Below the pieces are notes generated by a model. It did no database searches. It had not been told where the DNA came from and saw nothing but the letters and a program-made list of their open reading frames with translations. Below, piece after piece: positions 60,390-64,000 of a DNA stretch of 64,000 bases. Every line of letters begins with the position of its first letter. Within the stretch, counting starts at the first letter, position 1. Origin of the DNA: Gibbula magus (taxonomy: Eukaryota; Mollusca; Gastropoda; Trochida; Trochidae); assembly GCA_936450465.1 (NCBI GenBank), contig OW388303.1, forward strand, positions 10,261,021 to 10,325,020. Reading direction: 5' to 3'. The position numbers were made by a program, and so were the translations under genes.

Positions 60390-63050
60390 GAAAAAGAAAA
60401 AAAGCTTGTTGTTTATAAATGATGTTTAATAACAATAAAGGGTGTCTATTATAAATCATATAAAAATGGAAGTTCAAGTCAACTTTTGCATTTAAATGTT
60501 CAAGTTAAATTAAAATCTTCTTTGTGTTCAATTTCCTGCTTTGAATTTGAATTTAACTTGAAATATTGATTGTTATATCCTTGTGAGGTGAATAAATCTA
60601 AATTAAAATTTGTTTTCAAATTGAGAAGCATTGGACAACTGAACTTAGCATCATTTTTTACCATTTTCATAATGCATGCATACAATAGCAATTTAATTTT
60701 GATGAAAAAATAATATTACATACCACCCAAAAACACAATTATGCTAATGATATCAACAAGATACGTTATTCCTTAATTCTTTAAAAAAAAGATAACATAA
60801 TGTATACATGTGATATATGTTATAAACTTCAAACATATCAAGAAACTGTCTTGTTAGATCAATCAATTCTTCTTTTCATCCGTAACAATAATTTAATTAT
60901 AAATACTAAAAATTGAATGGTGTTGAGTATTTCAATGAATACTTGTATGAGTCCCATCACCAACTTCGGACTTCGCCTGCCATTGTTAAAACATTAATCA
61001 ACCTAACCTATATTCATTGATACTTGTGTTTATCAAAACAAATGTTTTTACTCAAAATTAGCAGGTAATGTCAGTGAGTGCTTCAATAAATCCTCATAGG
61101 ACTTCCATCACCAAACCTCGAAATTTGCTGCCGTTGTAAAAACATTATTTGGTTTTCACAAATTTTGATAAACAAAAGCTGATTGTTCCTTGTGACCCTA
61201 TTTATGTATATTGGAGGTTTTGACTCAGGTGTATATGTAAATACATAAAGGTAAGTCTCTCTGCCCATTGTATACTTACCTACCCAGTAGGGTGGGTCTT
61301 TTGTACCTGATAAAACAACTCACCTGTGACAAACAACATTCACACATTCTTTCCCCTTTACAAATTTTACCTCTCAAATTTTCCTCTGGCATATGTTGAA
61401 AATTTGACATATATTTTCAATTTCTCACCGCATGTCAAAATTTTGACATGTTTATGGTTAACTTGATGGAATATTAGACTCTAATGTCTATGATAACTAT
61501 AGCATGTATTTAGAAATTAGAATTTTGGAAATAATTTTTGTTTGATAATTATGTTATATCATGTACTACCGTTGGTGGTGTTTTTGAGAAATTGAATTTT
61601 ATTTGAGTGGGCAATCATATAGTTTTGATAGTTTTAACCATTCTTAATCAGTATTGTGGTTAGCTTTAAATTGTATAAACTGGTGTATAATTGTATCTGT
61701 AGGATATGAAAATTAAAAATTAAAACTGATGTTTAATCGCGTTTATTCATCAGAATCCAATCTTGGTCAACAAGTGTATGAAAAATGATTCAATGATCGG
61801 AGATTTGATTTGCTTATTCAGATTGAAATATTGTTGTTCTAAGTTTTTAGTTAGCCTTAAAAGTTTGACGAACTGAAAATGATTACAAAATGTTTCTGCA
61901 GGCTTTAAACCAGAAAATAATTATGTGATTCATTACCTCTTGTCAATAATTAATCATGTACCGCTTTTAGAGCTATTAGAATTAGATTTAGGAAGACTTC
62001 TATAAATCAAAATTTTATAAAACGACAATTTGCGCAAATTCACATCCAGAATCCTATCAGTTGTTTAAGTGGTATCTCTAGAGGGAAAAAACATAAAAAA
62101 TACACACTTGAGTAATGTAGTATGTTACAAATCCAAGTTTATAATTATATCTCTTGATTAAAATAATTTTTAACTCAACGAGCAATTCTATTACTCAGCC
62201 GAGATTTCATGCACAAAAGAACTGTCATTCATTTAAATATTGAATGCAGCGTAATAACAAGTTGTGTATTTCACAAGCCAGAAGCTCTGTAATGTCAATT
62301 GCACCATGAATGTACATATGTAAATGAGTCGTATATCCTAGAAAGGTTGTAAATAGCGTAACAGACAAGGGAATAACAAAGAGCACCTGTAGCTTGAGGT
62401 CAATTACAGTTTGACTTGACCGAGTACAGGAGAAATATTATAATGAGATTGTCACTGATAAGAGCTGAATTGACACGCATAATTGAAGTGAATATCTTTT
62501 GACGATTGTTAGAGTGTGTATTGATGTTAGATCGATCAACTTGATAACCACGTCAGCGTGCAATCTGATTGGATAACTAAACCAAGAAATTCATTTCCTG
62601 TTTGTGATGAGAGTCGAAACCGAACATGTTGTTTTAGCAAACTGAAAAATGCTGTTAATGCGATTATAAATATGACAGAGTGATAGTTATGCTTGGTTCA
62701 GTTATTCTCCGGAAGGCTTTTATTCATCCGGTTCTTGCTTCAAACTATTTATGTTATACACTTGTTGTGAAGCTATCTACAGGAGATGGGATCCATGATA
62801 TCATTACATAAGAATGACATGGCAGCCATATTTTATACAGTATTGTGGTCTAGATATTTAAATAAATTTTGTTATGAATACAGAAATTGCCTTCTCAGTA
62901 GGCAAAAAACAATGCTTAAAAATCCTTTATGTAATGCTGCCCTGACTACACATGGTGCTTAGTGTTGGGAAAACATAAAGGGTTGATTATAAAACATATT
63001 GTATATCAAAAATTACATATTACTTCTAGCTCTAAAGTAATATTCGGCCT
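60390..63050. other. AT-rich DNA, no gene recognised
   Basis: A perfect 20-bp palindrome lies at 61431-61450 (CATGTCAAAATTTTGACATG). A related half-copy is at 61391-61416. Otherwise nothing with clear borders was seen. Confidence 0.5.
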
Positions 63051-63057
63051 GTTGAAA

Positions 63058-63078
63058 GGGGGGGGGGGGGGGGGGGGT
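63058..63078. repeat. Poly-G run
   Basis: A run of about 20 G, with a second run of about 12 G at 63205-63216. Both could form quadruplexes, and both are error-prone in sequencing. Confidence 0.9.
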
Positions 63079-63161
63079 TCTTAAAAGTATTTCCTTTCAG
63101 GAATTTTGATCACAACCTGCAAATAAATAGACAAAATATTCTCTTAGGTTATAGCCAATAT

Positions 63162-63258
63162 GCAGTGGCGGGGCCCTGAATTTTTCAGTGTGGGGGCATA
63201 TATGGGGGGGGGGGGGAGAGACACTCCCCCTCCCCCAGGGCTGGATCTGTCTCTGAAT
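63162..63258. mobile_element. Possible very short hAT-like MITE
   Basis: The segment begins CAGTGGCGGGGCCCTG and ends CAGGGCTGGATCTGTCTCTG, an imperfect inverse of CAG(T/A)G(G/A)C(G/A)G-type hAT ends. The target duplication is not clear. A comparable CAGTGGCAGATTGG...CCCCCACTG piece lies at 24483-24528. Confidence 0.35.
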
Positions 63259-63259
63259 A

Positions 63260-64000
63260 CATTTGTGCATATTAAACTTTTATGAAAGATATGTACACAC
63301 TATTCATATTAGGCTCTATTTTACTGTTCCGCTCTCTGATAACACGGAGGATATGATCTGTTATAAATTGACGTTCTTATCGTGTTATGTGTTTCCAATT
63401 CAAACACGCTGACTCAGAATACTGCTGTAGCATAGCATCATAAAAAGGTCGTCAATTTCTCCGATATCTACGATGCAGGGAAATGTACATGATAATTTTG
63501 AGTTCTTTTTCTATAAGCCTAACGTGTACTGGAGTTAGCTGATAATCTCCCTTCAGCTTTGTTCAAGCCGACTTAAATTCTTAAAATGTTATGAACTTTA
63601 TGAGATTTATAAAACGAGTCTACTTTTATGTTATGGCATATTAAAATCGGTTTACATAAAATTTACATAAATCTCAAATCTCTAAAACATAACATGAATA
63701 TAAACAGCATTTCTAGTGCATTCTATTCTATATATGAATTATCATTTTAGACTTTGGAGGCTTTTCAATTAAAAATATACTTAAAATTCAGACCAACATA
63801 TTATATTTAACAACTTACTTTACTTTACAGTGTAATAAGCTTGAAAAGTTTCCAGCCCTAAAGTAAGATCTTGCCCATTTTCACGGAAACATTATGTAAA
63901 AGCTTTTAGAAGTGACCAACCTGGAGTAATTATACAAAGAGCTGTCTGTCAGGACTTATTTCATACACTGATGGTAGGATTTGAAAATTAATTGTTTTGG
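63260..64000. other. AT-rich DNA to the end of the window
   Basis: No gene or bounded repeat was recognised. The ARID5 intron is presumed to continue beyond the window. Confidence 0.45.

Noticed and set aside
1..64000. A defence, toxin or other prokaryote-type gene system
   Set aside because: The composition, exon structure and repeats are animal, and no bacterial-type gene cluster is present.

Overview
The window is animal (metazoan) nuclear DNA. It is strongly AT-rich, has no dense ORFs or operons, and the few convincing coding pieces are short exons bounded by GT-AG splice sites. The repeats point to a lophotrochozoan, most likely a mollusc. They include tRNA-derived SINEs with a 3' module of the kind I associate with bivalve and gastropod SINEs, long 'acggacggacgg' ended non-autonomous repeats, many TTAA- and TA-flanked MITEs, and a DIRS-type retrotransposon. 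The species assignment is inference.

The clearest gene is the 5' end of an ARID5A/ARID5B-family gene on the + strand. A compact promoter (CRE at 19910 and TATA box at 19934) precedes a 7-codon first exon (20000-20020). A 216-bp phase-0 intron follows, then an 85-codon second exon (20237-20491) that closely matches the N-terminal block of ARID5 proteins. No further ARID5 exon was recognised, so the gene seems to continue past the window through an intron of at least 43.5 kb.

A second gene, on the - strand, is supported by two exons with matching phase (46744-46606 and 45213-45052). Two further candidate exons lie upstream of them at 59.8 and 60.3 kb. I cannot name its product. If the reading is right, it lies inside the long ARID5 intron in antisense orientation.

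Layout. 1-9.8 kb: AT-rich DNA without recognised genes, plus one MITE at 6.4 kb. 9.8-16.1 kb: a nested repeat cluster. It holds an inverted SINE pair, a large inverted and tandem repeat, a hAT-like MITE, a poly-A retroposon with 14-bp target duplications, a decayed DIRS element on the - strand, and a 4-copy tandem repeat. 16.8-18.1 kb: a 190-bp tandem repeat and a palindromic repeat. 19.4-20.5 kb: the ARID5 promoter and first exons, possibly with a divergent start. 20.5-64 kb: intronic AT-rich DNA carrying MITEs (27.6, 30.1, 30.6, 32.3, 36.8, 49.0 and 55.3 kb), a 1.39-kb hAT-type element (42.9-44.3 kb), SINEs (39.75, 42.56 and 54.69 kb), a 15-unit minisatellite (47 kb), microsatellites and the antisense exons.

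I found no defence system, CRISPR array, rRNA or convincing functional tRNA. The most interesting material is the ARID5 start with its promoter, the unnamed antisense gene, and the well-preserved transposon structures whose target duplications can be read directly.
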